From positions 1 to 64,000 of the IMG/VR virus record IMGVR_UViG_3300032144_000007: a DNA stretch of 64,000 bases. One strand, 5' to 3'. Positions 32,601-40,259 of this stretch are shown in pieces (the first letter of the stretch is position 1; every line of letters begins with the position of its first letter). The translations under genes were made by a program, and so were the position numbers. Source of the stretch: a virus. A model generated the notes under the pieces. It did no database searches. It saw only the letters and a list, made by a program, of their open reading frames with translations, and was not told where the DNA came from.

Positions 32601-32849
32601 GTCTCAGCCAAGATGGACTATGGTTCCGACATCCCATGGCCCGCTGCGACGACGATCATGCACATCTCTTACGCCTTCAATTTCGTCTATGAACCCGCGA
32701 TCTCGATTGCGGTGCAGGAAGGCGTGCCCGGCGACACGTTCAAGATCACCAACAAGACGCAAGGCGGATTCGATCTGCAAATCCTGAAATCTAATGGCAC
32801 TCCGGTCGGGGCGAACCGCACCTTCGACTGGACCGCGCAGGGGTACTGA
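29676..32849 (+). CDS. Host-specificity tail tip protein J homologue
   Basis: A 1057-aa central tail fibre/tip protein. The N-terminus carries a Lys/Gly-rich lead (GGGKKKSGG), then KQIARIVDLLSEGPIVGPVN, IYFDGVPI and NPAWIFYDLVTNSRYGLG, all lambda J-type. From about residue 620 there are fibronectin-like repeats (ADVTNFRINIVNGVAMFQW). The last 150 residues are the likely host-binding end (RTFDWTAQGY). No collagen-like repeats occur here. Confidence 0.92.
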   Translation: MNQHLTPFGIVGAGGGKKKSGGATEQPNSLHSKQIARIVDLLSEGPIVGPVNGAKSIYFDGVPIISPDGTSNFTNYSIVGAGGWPDQDVLKGFAQQQAETGVGAQVKKPTPITRTIINGDVDRARITVSVPALQIVNTSSGDIRGTSVVFDVFLQSNGGGYQLVTRHEISGKTNTRYQRALSFPLTGSPPWNIRVTRVTDDSTTTNLQNDLYWDSYTEIIDQKVNYTLSSVIGVTVDSEQFQSVPKRTYEIKGLIINVPSNYDPETRVYTGVWDGTFKAAWTNNPAWIFYDLVTNSRYGLGRFISQTEVNKWALYKIGQWCDVNVSDGKGGVEPRFVCNVVINTLQEAYDLLNTMAATFRGSAYWAGGEMVATADMPSDPVALYTNANVIDGTFNYHGSDLRSRHNMAVVAWNDPDNLGENRLSIVEGDIDSIARLGIQKVDLAAVGCTSEGQAIRTGRWQLYTDTYEGESVDFVAGLDTAWARPGEIVKVADINVGGQRRGGRVIASTTISITTDAPIPMQAGVQYAVSVMLAGGIVATSQYISNIDADVTVIPLSPPLASAPLLDSIFVITSTDLDATLWRVVTTRERDGDKYEMTCIRHFPGKWDAVENNIPLAIPDISNIGIIDPITNLNVTDYLVALSTISVGVRMLISWTSSAPQFEVAIRPKNGNWMRAVISQTAYDIEALESVYDVWITPMNLLGRRGATTKITYEVIGRSAQPADVTNFRINIVNGVAMFQWAPATDIDVIIGGTFEIRYSPRTSGVTWTSSNTQLQAIPGTATSVELPYRAGTYLIKARDILGLQSKNPAMITATQSDQATTTFVRICESPTWPGTKSNVQVQMPQEWLIITDSGTGPGIYTFQQKIDMGGTFPVRLYVDMLAFPYYEDDIFIDSRTDPVDTWQSWDSSQDDGLGSVTIQVSQTNDDPASGSAVWSDWTQFIGSDYTGRGFRFRAWLDAPDGQNVAIEQLCIIADVSAKMDYGSDIPWPAATTIMHISYAFNFVYEPAISIAVQEGVPGDTFKITNKTQGGFDLQILKSNGTPVGANRTFDWTAQGY

Positions 32850-32851
32850 CC

Positions 32852-34081
32852 ATGGCACAGCACGACTATGTAATCGACAACGGTCCCGGCCTGACGGTCC
32901 GCACCGATATCAACGCCGCCTTTGCCGCGATCAGGTCATCGAACTCCGGCGCGGTCGCGCCAGCATCCGTCGTTGCCGGTCAGTTATGGTTCAACACCAC
33001 GACCGGGCAGCTTCAGATGCGCAATGCCGGGAATACCGCTTGGGTCGGCATGACGTCGGAAATGGGCGGCAACGTCGCCATCGACACGACCAACAACTAT
33101 CTGCAATTCACCGGCACGACGCCGAACGTCGGAACGGCGCTTTTGGCCGTTCGCGATAACAGGACAACCACCACCACAACCGGCAATGCCGTTTTCTCGG
33201 TCAAGCGTCAAAACAGCACGTCGGATAGCCTGCTTCTTGGCAACGACGGCAATAGCGCGGCGTTGATCGGCGGCGCGAATGTGCCAATGCGGTTCGGCAA
33301 TTGGGTGAGCGGCGTTTTCACGGAAAGCCTGAATGTCTCAGCGGCGGGCCAATACACGTTTTTGTCGGGTTCGGCAGATGTAATCATCGGTGCCGGATCG
33401 GGTATCGAGATTGTCGGTGCAGCCCCTAACATCAAATTCACCGACAACACCGCGAGCGCCTATGATTTTTGGGCGCATGCCGATGGAAACACCTTCTATA
33501 TTCTCGTTGACCGCGATGGCAACGGTTCGTGGGATACGCCGCACCCGCTGTCGTTGGCCGTCGCGACTGGCGTTGGACAACTATTCGGTAACACGATCTA
33601 CACGACCGCGAACCTTCCGCCCTATCCCGTTGGCGTCGTGGAATCGACCGGCAGCACGATTGTTGCGCGTGATCCAAGCGGCGACATCAACGTGCGGCTC
33701 GTCAAGTCGGAATACGATGTAACCAATGCGTCAATCGGCTTCATCATGACGCAGATCGATACCGCCACAAATAACTACGTTCGACCATCGACGCCCGCAC
33801 AAGTGGCCGCCGCCTTGAGCGGCATGATCTCGCCGCCGATGTATACCGGCAGCAACTCAGGAGAAACGAACTTCCCGGTCGGAACAATACTGGCGGCCAC
33901 GGTGGGGACCGGGGAAGGTATCAGAAACCAAGCACACACCCTCAGAATTTGGTCAGAGAATGCTGGCCAGTATGTAACGGTGGCGGTCGGTGGAACGGGC
34001 GCAAACTTGTCTGGAACATGGCGATGCCGTGGAATGACGTCCTACGCTGGGTCTGAGGTTCTATTCCAGCGTGTCGCGTAA
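32852..34081 (+). CDS. Tail fibre protein
   Basis: A 409-aa T/N/G/S-rich fibre. The first 60 residues (VIDNGPGLTVRTDINAAFAA, VAGQLWFNTTTGQLQMRN) form an attachment domain seen in many fibre proteins of such phages. The middle is beta-helical in character, and the C-terminal 80 residues (FPVGTILAATVGTGEGIRN to the end) are a likely receptor-binding knob. It probably trimerises at the tail tip. Confidence 0.8.
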   Translation: MAQHDYVIDNGPGLTVRTDINAAFAAIRSSNSGAVAPASVVAGQLWFNTTTGQLQMRNAGNTAWVGMTSEMGGNVAIDTTNNYLQFTGTTPNVGTALLAVRDNRTTTTTTGNAVFSVKRQNSTSDSLLLGNDGNSAALIGGANVPMRFGNWVSGVFTESLNVSAAGQYTFLSGSADVIIGAGSGIEIVGAAPNIKFTDNTASAYDFWAHADGNTFYILVDRDGNGSWDTPHPLSLAVATGVGQLFGNTIYTTANLPPYPVGVVESTGSTIVARDPSGDINVRLVKSEYDVTNASIGFIMTQIDTATNNYVRPSTPAQVAAALSGMISPPMYTGSNSGETNFPVGTILAATVGTGEGIRNQAHTLRIWSENAGQYVTVAVGGTGANLSGTWRCRGMTSYAGSEVLFQRVA

Positions 34082-34098
34082 AAAACGGAGATATCAGA

Positions 34099-34614
34099 AT
34101 GACATTGGATGACAATATGCCGCTGAATGAAGAGCCGGTTATCTATCCGCTCTTGATCACAGTGCATTCAGCAACGGAAACAGCCACCGCTGGAACTCTC
34201 AGCATGGACGTAACCATGCAAGTCTCAGCCGATGGCGTCGAAGAACGTACCTCCTATGCGTACAACGAGACCGACCCTTACGGGCTTTCGCCGCAGATAA
34301 GGCAATGGCTCGCCGACAATCCCGATTTTCCGATTGCGCCATACGTGCCGCCGACCATCGAGGAATTGCGCGCGGGATCGGCACCGATCCCGCGCATCGA
34401 TTTTCGCAACCGGGCGCTTGAAATCGGTATTACCACCACCGTCATCAACGAATATCTGGCGAGCATCAGCGACCCGTTGCACCAAGAGGAGATGCGAATC
34501 TTTTGGGAAGATTCGCAGTGGTTTCAACGCCTGGATACCTTCTGCGTCGAGCTAGGCGAATATGCCGGGAAGACGCCGGAAGAGATGGACACGATATGGC
34601 GGATCACAGCTTGA
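34099..34614 (+). CDS. Fibre-associated or fibre-assembly protein
   Basis: A 171-aa protein with a beta-rich N-terminus and a helical C-terminus. DPYGLSPQIRQWLADNPDFP then IAPYVPPTIEEL looks like the Tyr/Pro linkers of fibre-assembly proteins, and the helical end is acidic. It directly follows the fibre gene, so a fibre chaperone is the most reasonable reading. Confidence 0.55.
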   Translation: MTLDDNMPLNEEPVIYPLLITVHSATETATAGTLSMDVTMQVSADGVEERTSYAYNETDPYGLSPQIRQWLADNPDFPIAPYVPPTIEELRAGSAPIPRIDFRNRALEIGITTTVINEYLASISDPLHQEEMRIFWEDSQWFQRLDTFCVELGEYAGKTPEEMDTIWRITA

Positions 34615-34667
34615 ACGGATTCAAGGAATGATAAGTGAAGCAGGACAGTCCAGCGCAGGAAAACGAT

Positions 34668-34943
34668 ATGTCGCTACCAGACGCCATTGAACGAAGCGTC
34701 GAGACGGTGACAGGAGGCTTGCGGGGAAACCCGCTTTGCCTCGCTGCGGTCCTGCTGTCGGCCCTGTTCGGCCTGCTCACCTATTACTCTTTGACGAATG
34801 AACGACAGGAGCAGCACGCGCGGATGATGCGCCTGCTCGACGCCTGCCTTCCGATCAAGGGGTCGCCAGCCACGATCCCGGACAGTTACCTTCGCGGCGG
34901 ATTGGATACACGGCCACAAGGAGGCCAGCTGGCCGACTTTTGA
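34668..34943 (+). CDS. Small membrane protein, possible holin
   Basis: A 91-aa protein with one hydrophobic segment (LCLAAVLLSALFGLLTYYSL) near residue 25, a charged middle and a polar tail. Its place after the tail genes is where holins often sit, but no endolysin is beside it; the GH25 endolysin is 18 kb away. The ATG at 34668 follows AGGAAAACGAT; a GTG at 34635 would add 11 residues. Confidence 0.5.
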   Translation: MSLPDAIERSVETVTGGLRGNPLCLAAVLLSALFGLLTYYSLTNERQEQHARMMRLLDACLPIKGSPATIPDSYLRGGLDTRPQGGQLADF

Positions 34944-35013
34944 ACTGATGGGTATGATGGGAGCCGACAAGGCGCAAGAAGACGCTGTACGCGTCGCTGT
35001 GAAGGGAAGAGCA

Positions 35014-35262
35014 ATGAACGAGCATGCAAAGCCGGAACCTTTACCAGAACGCATCCCGTTCGAAACGAACATGAACCTGACGATGCGGACGCCAAAGCTG
35101 CCGCCGACATACAAGTATGCGCCGCTACCGGATATCACGGCGCTTGAAGTGGCGTATCTGCTGGAGTTTTGCATCGCGGCGGTTTCAAATAGCCCGCTGG
35201 AAAAGCTGTATGAAAAAATGCCGCCAGAGGCGCGGCGTCATCTTGAAGTGGTCGAGGGATAG
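35014..35262 (+). CDS. Hypothetical protein
   Basis: An 82-aa protein with a proline-rich first half (KPEPLPERIPFETN) and a helical second half (ITALEVAYLLEFCIAAVSNS). The start at 35014 was chosen over 34948 because AGGGAAGAG precedes it. No family recognised. Confidence 0.5.
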   Translation: MNEHAKPEPLPERIPFETNMNLTMRTPKLPPTYKYAPLPDITALEVAYLLEFCIAAVSNSPLEKLYEKMPPEARRHLEVVEG

Positions 35263-35333
35263 CCGGGCAGTGGCCGGTGCCCTTGCCGTGGTGGCGTAGG
35301 GAACGACACCGGCCCGCCACCTGTCCGGTTATG

Positions 35334-35367
35334 GACGGCGCAGCCAAAGTGCTTCAGCTGCGCCGTC
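35334..35367. terminator. Perfect hairpin between convergent genes
   Basis: GACGGCGCAGC (35334-35344) and GCTGCGCCGTC (35357-35367) form an 11-bp perfect stem with a 12-nt loop. It lies between the end of the late operon and the end of the integrase gene. There is no T-run, so if it terminates transcription it does so without a canonical U-tract. Confidence 0.5.
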
Positions 35368-35372
35368 ATCAT

Positions 35373-36644
35373 TCAGGCCCGATGCTGCTCCAGCATCACG
35401 ACGTTGTTCTCTCCCATGCAGATGCGGCGCACGGCGCTTTCCCACTTCAGCATCGCCTCGTACTTCTCTTCGAAATAATCATAACGGTTATAGATCGCAG
35501 CGACGCCGGAGATCGTGCCGGAGCGGTGGTTCAAGATCGCTTCGACCACGTGCGGCGGAATCTTCATCCGCGCCATGCCGGTCGCAGCGGTGCGGCGCAG
35601 ATCATGGAAGGTCCAGTGATCCATCGGTTCGATGAGTTGGGCGTCGGCACCAGCGGCCTCGGCTTCCTCGCGTTTGATGTCGATGATGTGCTGGTCAAGT
35701 GCAACCTTGGCGACACCATAGGCCGTCGCGGCGGTCGTGCGGCGATGGGTAAAGACATGCGTCTGGTCGTCATCCCTTGGCAGCGCATTGAACAGCGTGA
35801 GCAGCATGCCTGTCATCGGAACGACGTGGTCATCCTTCTTGTTCTTCGTGCGGTGTTTCGGGATCGTCCAGATGGGCATGTTGGTCTGGTAGTCTGGATC
35901 GCCAAGAAGTTCGTCGAACGTGGCACCGCCGACTTCCATCTTTCGCTGGCCGGACAGGATCAACGCCTTCGTCACCAGACCGTAAGGGTAGCCAAGGCGA
36001 TCCGCCGCCAGCCAGACGAGACGCAGTTCGTCGTTGGTGAGAACGCGGGAACGGCTCTTCTCTTCGTTTGGTTGCTTGGCTGTGGCGAGCGGTGAAAAGT
36101 CGATCAGGTCGCGATTGACGCACCATGCAAAGAAGGTGCGCAGGATCGAGAATATCCGGTTCGCTTGAACAGGTGCGCCACGGTCGGTGATCGCATCGAG
36201 AAGAACGACCACGTCACGGCGGCGGATGTCGCTGACGCGCTTGTTGCCCCATGCTGGCTTGATGTCGTTCTTCCACGCCGCCTTGCACAGGCGGTTATGG
36301 GATTCGCCATTGGCCTTCATGTAGCGCGTGATGAAATCAGGAAAGACCGAACTCAACAGCGTGACTTCCGGCTTCATCTCTTCGCGAGGATCGCGCCCGC
36401 TGGCGACGGCGAGGAAGATTTTGCGGGCGATGTCGCGGGCGTCCTTCAGTCCAATCTTGGGATAGGTGCCGATGGTCTGCTTGATCGGCTTGCCGCCGAA
36501 ACGGTAGCGCGCGGCCCACGACTTTGCGCCTGACGACTGCACGACGAGATAGAAGCCCGGAAGGGTCGCGTCGGCGATCTCCTTGCGGTTGGCGGGGGTC
36601 GGGACGTTCAGGACATACTTGTCGGTGAGATTGACAGCGGCCAT
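35373..36644 (-). CDS. int: Tyrosine-family phage integrase
   Basis: A 423-aa P4-like integrase. The N-terminal DUF4102/arm-binding part contains LPGFYLVVQSSGAKSWAARY and GTYPKIGLKDAR. The SAM-like core binder spans about 100-190. The catalytic domain has the Arg in LSGQRKMEVGG, HDLRRTAATG (HxxR), the His in NHRSGT and the Tyr in YNRYDYF. It would integrate and, with an excisionase, excise the phage. It points away from the repeat-rich attP-like region at its 5' end. Confidence 0.95.
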   Translation of the reverse strand: MAAVNLTDKYVLNVPTPANRKEIADATLPGFYLVVQSSGAKSWAARYRFGGKPIKQTIGTYPKIGLKDARDIARKIFLAVASGRDPREEMKPEVTLLSSVFPDFITRYMKANGESHNRLCKAAWKNDIKPAWGNKRVSDIRRRDVVVLLDAITDRGAPVQANRIFSILRTFFAWCVNRDLIDFSPLATAKQPNEEKSRSRVLTNDELRLVWLAADRLGYPYGLVTKALILSGQRKMEVGGATFDELLGDPDYQTNMPIWTIPKHRTKNKKDDHVVPMTGMLLTLFNALPRDDDQTHVFTHRRTTAATAYGVAKVALDQHIIDIKREEAEAAGADAQLIEPMDHWTFHDLRRTAATGMARMKIPPHVVEAILNHRSGTISGVAAIYNRYDYFEEKYEAMLKWESAVRRICMGENNVVMLEQHRA

Positions 36645-36987
36645 TTGTGCTTCCTTTGGCGAGTTGCAAAACCGGAATTTTTACGGGGCTGCAAATTCCG
36701 GGGTAACCCTTGGGGTAACTGGCTATCTGTATACTCGTGTATTCAACTGTTGTCTACTGTTGCCAGTAAGTACCGGAACGTATTGGGTAATTCTGGTGTT
36801 TTGTATGTCTACTGTAGTCTCGTGGGGTAACAAGTTTGGCTATTTCTGTTGATCGTTCGTCACTTGATTCGCCAAAAAATATGCCGCCTTTTCAATTAGA
36901 TAGGTCTATGGGGCCATGTTCGGGGTAACAGTCGGGTGAAAAATGCAGCTGTTAGCCACTGTAGTCTCGTGTCGGGTAACGTTGCCA
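36645..36987. other. Gene-free region with integrase-type repeats (attP candidate)
   Basis: Six GGGTAA(C) boxes occur at 36701, 36713, 36785, 36825, 36923 and 36974. ACTGTAGTCTCGTG is repeated exactly at 36811-36824 and 36958-36971, each followed by a GGGTAAC box after 0 and 2 bases. TGTCTACTGT also recurs. The composition is AT-richer than the neighbours. Such arrays beside an integrase gene are typical arm-type sites. The crossover core cannot be identified from this sequence. Confidence 0.55.
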
Positions 36988-37263
36988 TCAGTCGTCATCC
37001 TTCGGCGGCTTCAGCCCGGCGAAATAGAGCAGATCGTCTTCCGTCGTCTCGGCCAGATTGAGGATCGTGATCTTATCGGCGACATCGATGCCGAACCGTG
37101 GTTCCCATGTCGCGTCGCAGTAGCTGGTCGCCACGCGCTCGTCCGGGCGATCCACCGGATAAAATTCGAGCCGGTAGCGGTGGCGCTCCGGCTCATAAAA
37201 GACCTTCAGGTGGTGATGGCGCGACGTGGACTCGTAGACCAGTACGCCGGTCGGTTCGGTCAT
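36988..37263 (-). CDS. Hypothetical protein
   Basis: A 91-aa protein, beta-rich (VFYEPERHRYRLEFYPVDR) with an acidic C-terminus. No family recognised. It overlaps the gene upstream by ATGA. It is the last gene of a very long minus-strand early run. Confidence 0.5.
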   Translation of the reverse strand: MTEPTGVLVYESTSRHHHLKVFYEPERHRYRLEFYPVDRPDERVATSYCDATWEPRFGIDVADKITILNLAETTEDDLLYFAGLKPPKDDD

Positions 37264-37436
37264 GGTTTCTTCTCCTTGTAAGCGATCATCAGCGCCGCGC
37301 CGGTCGCAGCAGCTTCGCGCCTGGCAGCGGCCTCGTCGTCAAAATAAATCCAGCCGTCCGCAAAGTCTTTCACGAACCATGCGTCGGGCTTGCGCCGCTC
37401 CAGAGCGTCGGGAAACATCTTGAACTCGCCGGTCAT
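37260..37436 (-). CDS. Hypothetical protein
   Basis: A 58-aa protein starting MTGEFKMFPDALERRK. The segment WFVKDFADGWIYFDDEAAAR repeats a pattern also seen in the product of 38021-38149 (GWIYDDRQPP). No family is recognised. The start is set by ATGA overlap with the gene upstream. Confidence 0.5.
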   Translation of the reverse strand: MTGEFKMFPDALERRKPDAWFVKDFADGWIYFDDEAAARREAAATGAALMIAYKEKKP

Positions 37437-37705
37437 TCGGCCCTCCTGTCCTTCGCGGCCAGTGCCGCCGCTTTCAAGATTGCCGTCGCGCAGAGCGGGC
37501 ACAGATCGGTGAAGTCCAGCCGCTCCTTGTTGCCGTAAGCGTCGGCGTCGCGGGTGCCCTCGATCCGGCACGAGCCCCAATCCTTCGGCTTGGAATACTT
37601 GACGCTCGCCATGCCGCCGCCGCTGTAATCCTTGTGGCCCGTCTTCTCGACGGTGGCACCGCAGTTGTCGCAGCTGATCTTCGGGATGATCTCGACGTCA
37701 GCCAA
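37433..37705 (-). CDS. Zinc-ribbon-like small protein
   Basis: A 90-aa protein with CDNCG near residue 12 and CPLC near residue 69, the two halves of a zinc ribbon separated by a positively charged loop. It is probably a nucleic-acid or protein-binding early protein. No specific family. Confidence 0.55.
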   Translation of the reverse strand: MADVEIIPKISCDNCGATVEKTGHKDYSGGGMASVKYSKPKDWGSCRIEGTRDADAYGNKERLDFTDLCPLCATAILKAAALAAKDRRAE

Positions 37706-38021
37706 TTTTCAGTTCCCCCTTCACATTTAGGGTGACGTCGTGAACTTTGTGGTCCGTATCCTCATCGACCATCGCTTCCCGCAGCGCGTAGTTGATCATG
37801 TTCAGGTTCATGCCGTGATTGCACGACAGCGCTACACTCATCGGCGACGCTCGACCGTCTGGCCCGCGCCCGACAATGACTGTGATGAGCAATGTCGTGA
37901 CGGCCATATCGACGCCGTCCGATAGGTTGTTCAATTCGAACTCGCCCTTCGCCCAAACTTCCGGCGCATGAATTTCGAGCCGACTGGCAAGTTCTTCGAC
38001 CTTCTCTTCTATCGTCGCCAT
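37698..38021 (-). CDS. Hypothetical protein
   Basis: A 107-aa acidic protein of mixed fold (VAMAVTTLLITVIV-like strand; LREAMVDEDTDHKVHDV). No family recognised. It overlaps both neighbours by 4-8 bases. Confidence 0.5.
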   Translation of the reverse strand: MATIEEKVEELASRLEIHAPEVWAKGEFELNNLSDGVDMAVTTLLITVIVGRGPDGRASPMSVALSCNHGMNLNMINYALREAMVDEDTDHKVHDVTLNVKGELKIG

Positions 38022-38149
38022 CACCGTTCCTCCTTCTTCCGTGTTTCGAAAACATAGACGGCTTCAGCATGCCAAGGCGGTTGCCGGTCGTCATAAATCC
38101 AGCCGCCGTGCGGCCCGCGCCAGCGCCAGCCGACGTGCTTGAAGATCAC
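38021..38149 (-). CDS. Small Trp-rich protein, GTG start proposed
   Basis: A 42-aa protein (IFKHVGWRWRGPHGGWIYDD in the first half) starting at a GTG one base after the upstream stop. A longer open frame to 38248 exists but overlaps the Lar-like gene by 98 bases in another frame; the GTG is the tidy choice. No family recognised. Confidence 0.4.
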   Translation of the reverse strand: MIFKHVGWRWRGPHGGWIYDDRQPPWHAEAVYVFETRKKEER

Positions 38150-38150
38150 G

Positions 38151-38513
38151 TCAGTAGGTGGAATACGAGCGTCGGTTTCGGACGTAGATTTCGACAAACC
38201 GGATCGGTGTTTTGATGTGGCCGACAGTGATGGCTCCAGAGATTCCACGTTTCAATTCCCTCGCAATATGTTCGCTGACAAACCCGGCGTGCGACAGGCC
38301 GGATGGTTCTCGGTCGTTCCACGCTTCCGCCGCCGCCGTCTCGCTTTCGCACCAGCCGATGGGATAGTTGTTGCGGCCATGGGCGTGACAGTCGTTGCAG
38401 AACACGTGCATCGCATAGGAGTGCGACGGATCGTCTTCGGCATAATCCTTGCGGATCGACAGGTCGGTGCCTTGACAGAACGGGCAGGGGAGAAGGACAG
38501 GGGCTTCAGACAT
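38151..38513 (-). CDS. Lar-like restriction-alleviation protein
   Basis: A 120-aa protein starting MSEAPVLLPCPFCQGTDLSI, with a second Cys/His set (VFCNDCHAHG) and a conserved TAAAEAWNDRE segment. The LxPCPFC...C..C...A..AW.R layout is that of the Lar/restriction-alleviation family. Members are named from Rac prophage Lar, which modulates type I restriction; most phage members are untested. The C-terminus is extended. Confidence 0.7.
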   Translation of the reverse strand: MSEAPVLLPCPFCQGTDLSIRKDYAEDDPSHSYAMHVFCNDCHAHGRNNYPIGWCESETAAAEAWNDREPSGLSHAGFVSEHIARELKRGISGAITVGHIKTPIRFVEIYVRNRRSYSTY

Positions 38514-38931
38514 TGACCTCGTCCGGCTTGGTGGCCGCGATCTTCGCCGCGACGTTCCAGCACGCTTGGCAGATGTCGTTCATCGATGAGCGCCTGCGTT
38601 CGTGGTAGTCCGCCCGGTAGCTCTGCTGCTGCGTCTCTGTCATCAGCGACCGGTTCTTCTCGTACAGGCCGCGCTGTTCGATGGTGCCGATGAGGAAGCT
38701 GTCATAGGCGGCGGCATAGCTGGCGATCCCTTCAGGCGTCTTCCAGATCGCCTCATAGGCCCGCTTCAGTTCGTCGGCTTCCATCGATGGCACCGGCATG
38801 CCGTTCCCGGCGTCGTTGACGAAATACATCGCTTCCAGCATCCGGTCGGCGATGATCACCGCCTCGACTTCGGTCGCGCGGAAGGTGATAGGGTCTGACG
38901 GATTGACCAGTTCCCAAAGCTTCTTTTCCAT
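38506..38931 (-). CDS. Hypothetical protein
   Basis: A 141-aa acidic helical protein (MEKKLWELVNPSDPITFRAT at the start). It has a C-terminal DICQACWNVA with two cysteines. No family is recognised. It overlaps the Lar-like gene by 8 bases. Confidence 0.55.
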   Translation of the reverse strand: MEKKLWELVNPSDPITFRATEVEAVIIADRMLEAMYFVNDAGNGMPVPSMEADELKRAYEAIWKTPEGIASYAAAYDSFLIGTIEQRGLYEKNRSLMTETQQQSYRADYHERRRSSMNDICQACWNVAAKIAATKPDEVNV

Positions 38932-38946
38932 TGCACTTCCTCCTGC

Positions 38947-39309
38947 TCAATAGAGCGCCAGTCGCGGATCAAGTCCGAGACGCAACGCGGTTCGGGGCGG
39001 GCAGATGCCGCCCTCTTTTTCAGCTTGCAACTGCCATTGGCATTCATGGGCGCGCGGGCAGTCATAGTCGCGCGGCTCGCGGGCGTCGGTGCGCTTCGGC
39101 TGGTTTGGCCCGGCGACCGGAACCGGCTGGCCGTGCGCGGCGCTACCGATCTGGTCATGGGCCATGTTCGCGCCGTCGCAGCAGCCTCGGCGATTGTCGT
39201 ACCAGGCGCACGCTTTCGAGCGGCGCGGACAGGGATGGTTCTTCTGGCCGGTCCAAGGCGAGCCGTCAGGGGCGATCAAAGGGCACATGGTGGCTGGACA
39301 CATCGTCAT
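38947..39309 (-). CDS. Cys-rich hypothetical protein
   Basis: A 120-aa protein with about nine cysteines (MTMCPATMCPL; HPCPRRSKACAWYDNRRGCC; YDCPRAHECQW). The spacing suggests one or two metal centres. No family is recognised. The start at 39309 has AAAGGCAAG upstream; a second ATG lies at 39303. Confidence 0.5.
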   Translation of the reverse strand: MTMCPATMCPLIAPDGSPWTGQKNHPCPRRSKACAWYDNRRGCCDGANMAHDQIGSAAHGQPVPVAGPNQPKRTDAREPRDYDCPRAHECQWQLQAEKEGGICPPRTALRLGLDPRLALY

Positions 39310-39472
39310 CACAACTTGCCTTTCAGGTACGCATTCATCCGATAATATTATTCGAAGGCGATCGATGTACATCCGCACTCGAAAGACAGGCAAAACTGTC
39401 GCAAGGATTATGAATGAAAGGTTATCAGCAGCATTCACCAAGTGATCGTAACGGCACCACCAAAAGTGTGAA

Positions 39473-39537
39473 TTGACAGCGCTTGGCGTTGCGATAATCA
39501 CCGTGGGTTATGCACGCAAGCCCTTGCATGCATAACC
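39473..39537 (+). promoter_or_regulatory. Promoter with inverted-repeat operator for the small secreted protein
   Basis: TTGACA (39473-39478), a 16-base spacer and TAATCA (39495-39500) form a good promoter. Downstream, GGTTATGCA (39506-39514) and TGCATAACC (39529-39537) are a perfect 9-bp inverted repeat at the expected transcription start, either an operator or a 5' hairpin. Confidence 0.5.
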
Positions 39538-39566
39538 CTCACCACAATCATGTACTGAGAACTGCT

Positions 39567-39704
39567 ATGAAAATCCTTATGACTGCCGTGTCAATCGTTT
39601 TGGCCGGTTTTGTGGCACTTGCTGAGAAGAAGGAACTTTGCAACGCCATCGATCCTACCGTCTGCGTTGTTCTTGACGCGATCCACACCGGCCTCAACAC
39701 CTGA
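39567..39704 (+). CDS. Small exported protein (45 aa), moron-like
   Basis: MKILMTAVSIVLAGFVALAE is a signal peptide or membrane anchor; the rest (LCNAIDPTVCVVLDAIHTG) has two cysteines that could form a disulfide. The gene runs against all its neighbours, with its own promoter and terminator, the usual layout of a lysogenic-conversion moron. No homology is recognised. Confidence 0.6.
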   Translation: MKILMTAVSIVLAGFVALAEKKELCNAIDPTVCVVLDAIHTGLNT

Positions 39705-39712
39705 TGATGGAG

Positions 39713-39736
39713 GGGCGGTCTCACGACCGCCCTTTT
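39713..39736 (+). terminator. Intrinsic terminator of the small exported protein gene
   Basis: GGGCGGTC-TCAC-GACCGCCC is an 8-bp stem with a tetraloop, followed by TTTT; it begins 8 bases after the stop. Confidence 0.9.
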
Positions 39737-39939
39737 CATTCCGGCCCTTTCCCACGGTGCCTTTTCTCCCATTCCTCCAGTTCTGAAACCTTGAAATACC
39801 AGCGCCGTCCGACGACCAGCGGCTGAGGAAATTCCAGTTCCGGGTTACGCACCCATCGTTGCAGCGTCACCGTGTTGATGTTGTCGTAACGCTTGCAGAC
39901 CTTGGCGCTCGTCAGGTAGACGTCCTGCTCTTCTGTCAT
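39736..39939 (-). CDS. MerR/AlpA-type helix-turn-helix protein, excisionase candidate
   Basis: A 67-aa protein with the HTH_17 pattern: YLTSAKVCKRYDNINTVTLQ, then RWVRNPELEFPQPLVVGRRW and YFKVSELEEWEKRHR. Such small proteins are often excisionases or transcription activators. The integrase lies 3 kb away, so a role as recombination directionality factor is possible. Confidence 0.75.
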   Translation of the reverse strand: MTEEQDVYLTSAKVCKRYDNINTVTLQRWVRNPELEFPQPLVVGRRWYFKVSELEEWEKRHRGKGPE

Positions 39940-39983
39940 CTTTTCTCACCATGTTTGACGCCTTGCCTTTCGTGGTTGATCGT

Positions 39984-40259
39984 TCACGCGTGATGTATCT
40001 GGTCATCCTCCAAACCGGCCATCGGGTGCGGCCCGCCAAACAGTTCTTCCTCGAAAGTCGGGATCATGCTTTCGGTCGCTATACGCAGCGACTTGAAAAC
40101 GTGCTTGCGGATTTGCGGCGCGTGGCCCGCGAGATAAAGCGCCATCAGCTGGCAGAGCGCCGCACCCTGGATGGACGGATCGCGGCCCTCCAGCGCCTGA
40201 CGGCACTGCTCGACGATCTCTTCCATTTCGTTAAATTCTTCGGCTGTGACGTTGCTCAT
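39984..40259 (-). CDS. Hypothetical acidic helical protein
   Basis: A 91-aa helical protein (MSNVTAEEFNEMEEIVEQCR at the start). No family recognised. The start is set by an ATGA overlap with the upstream gene. Confidence 0.5.
   Translation of the reverse strand: MSNVTAEEFNEMEEIVEQCRQALEGRDPSIQGAALCQLMALYLAGHAPQIRKHVFKSLRIATESMIPTFEEELFGGPHPMAGLEDDQIHHA

Noticed and set aside
34635-34667. GTG start giving 11 more residues to the possible holin
   Set aside because: The ATG at 34668 has AGGA at better spacing; the added residues are polar and unlike a membrane protein start.
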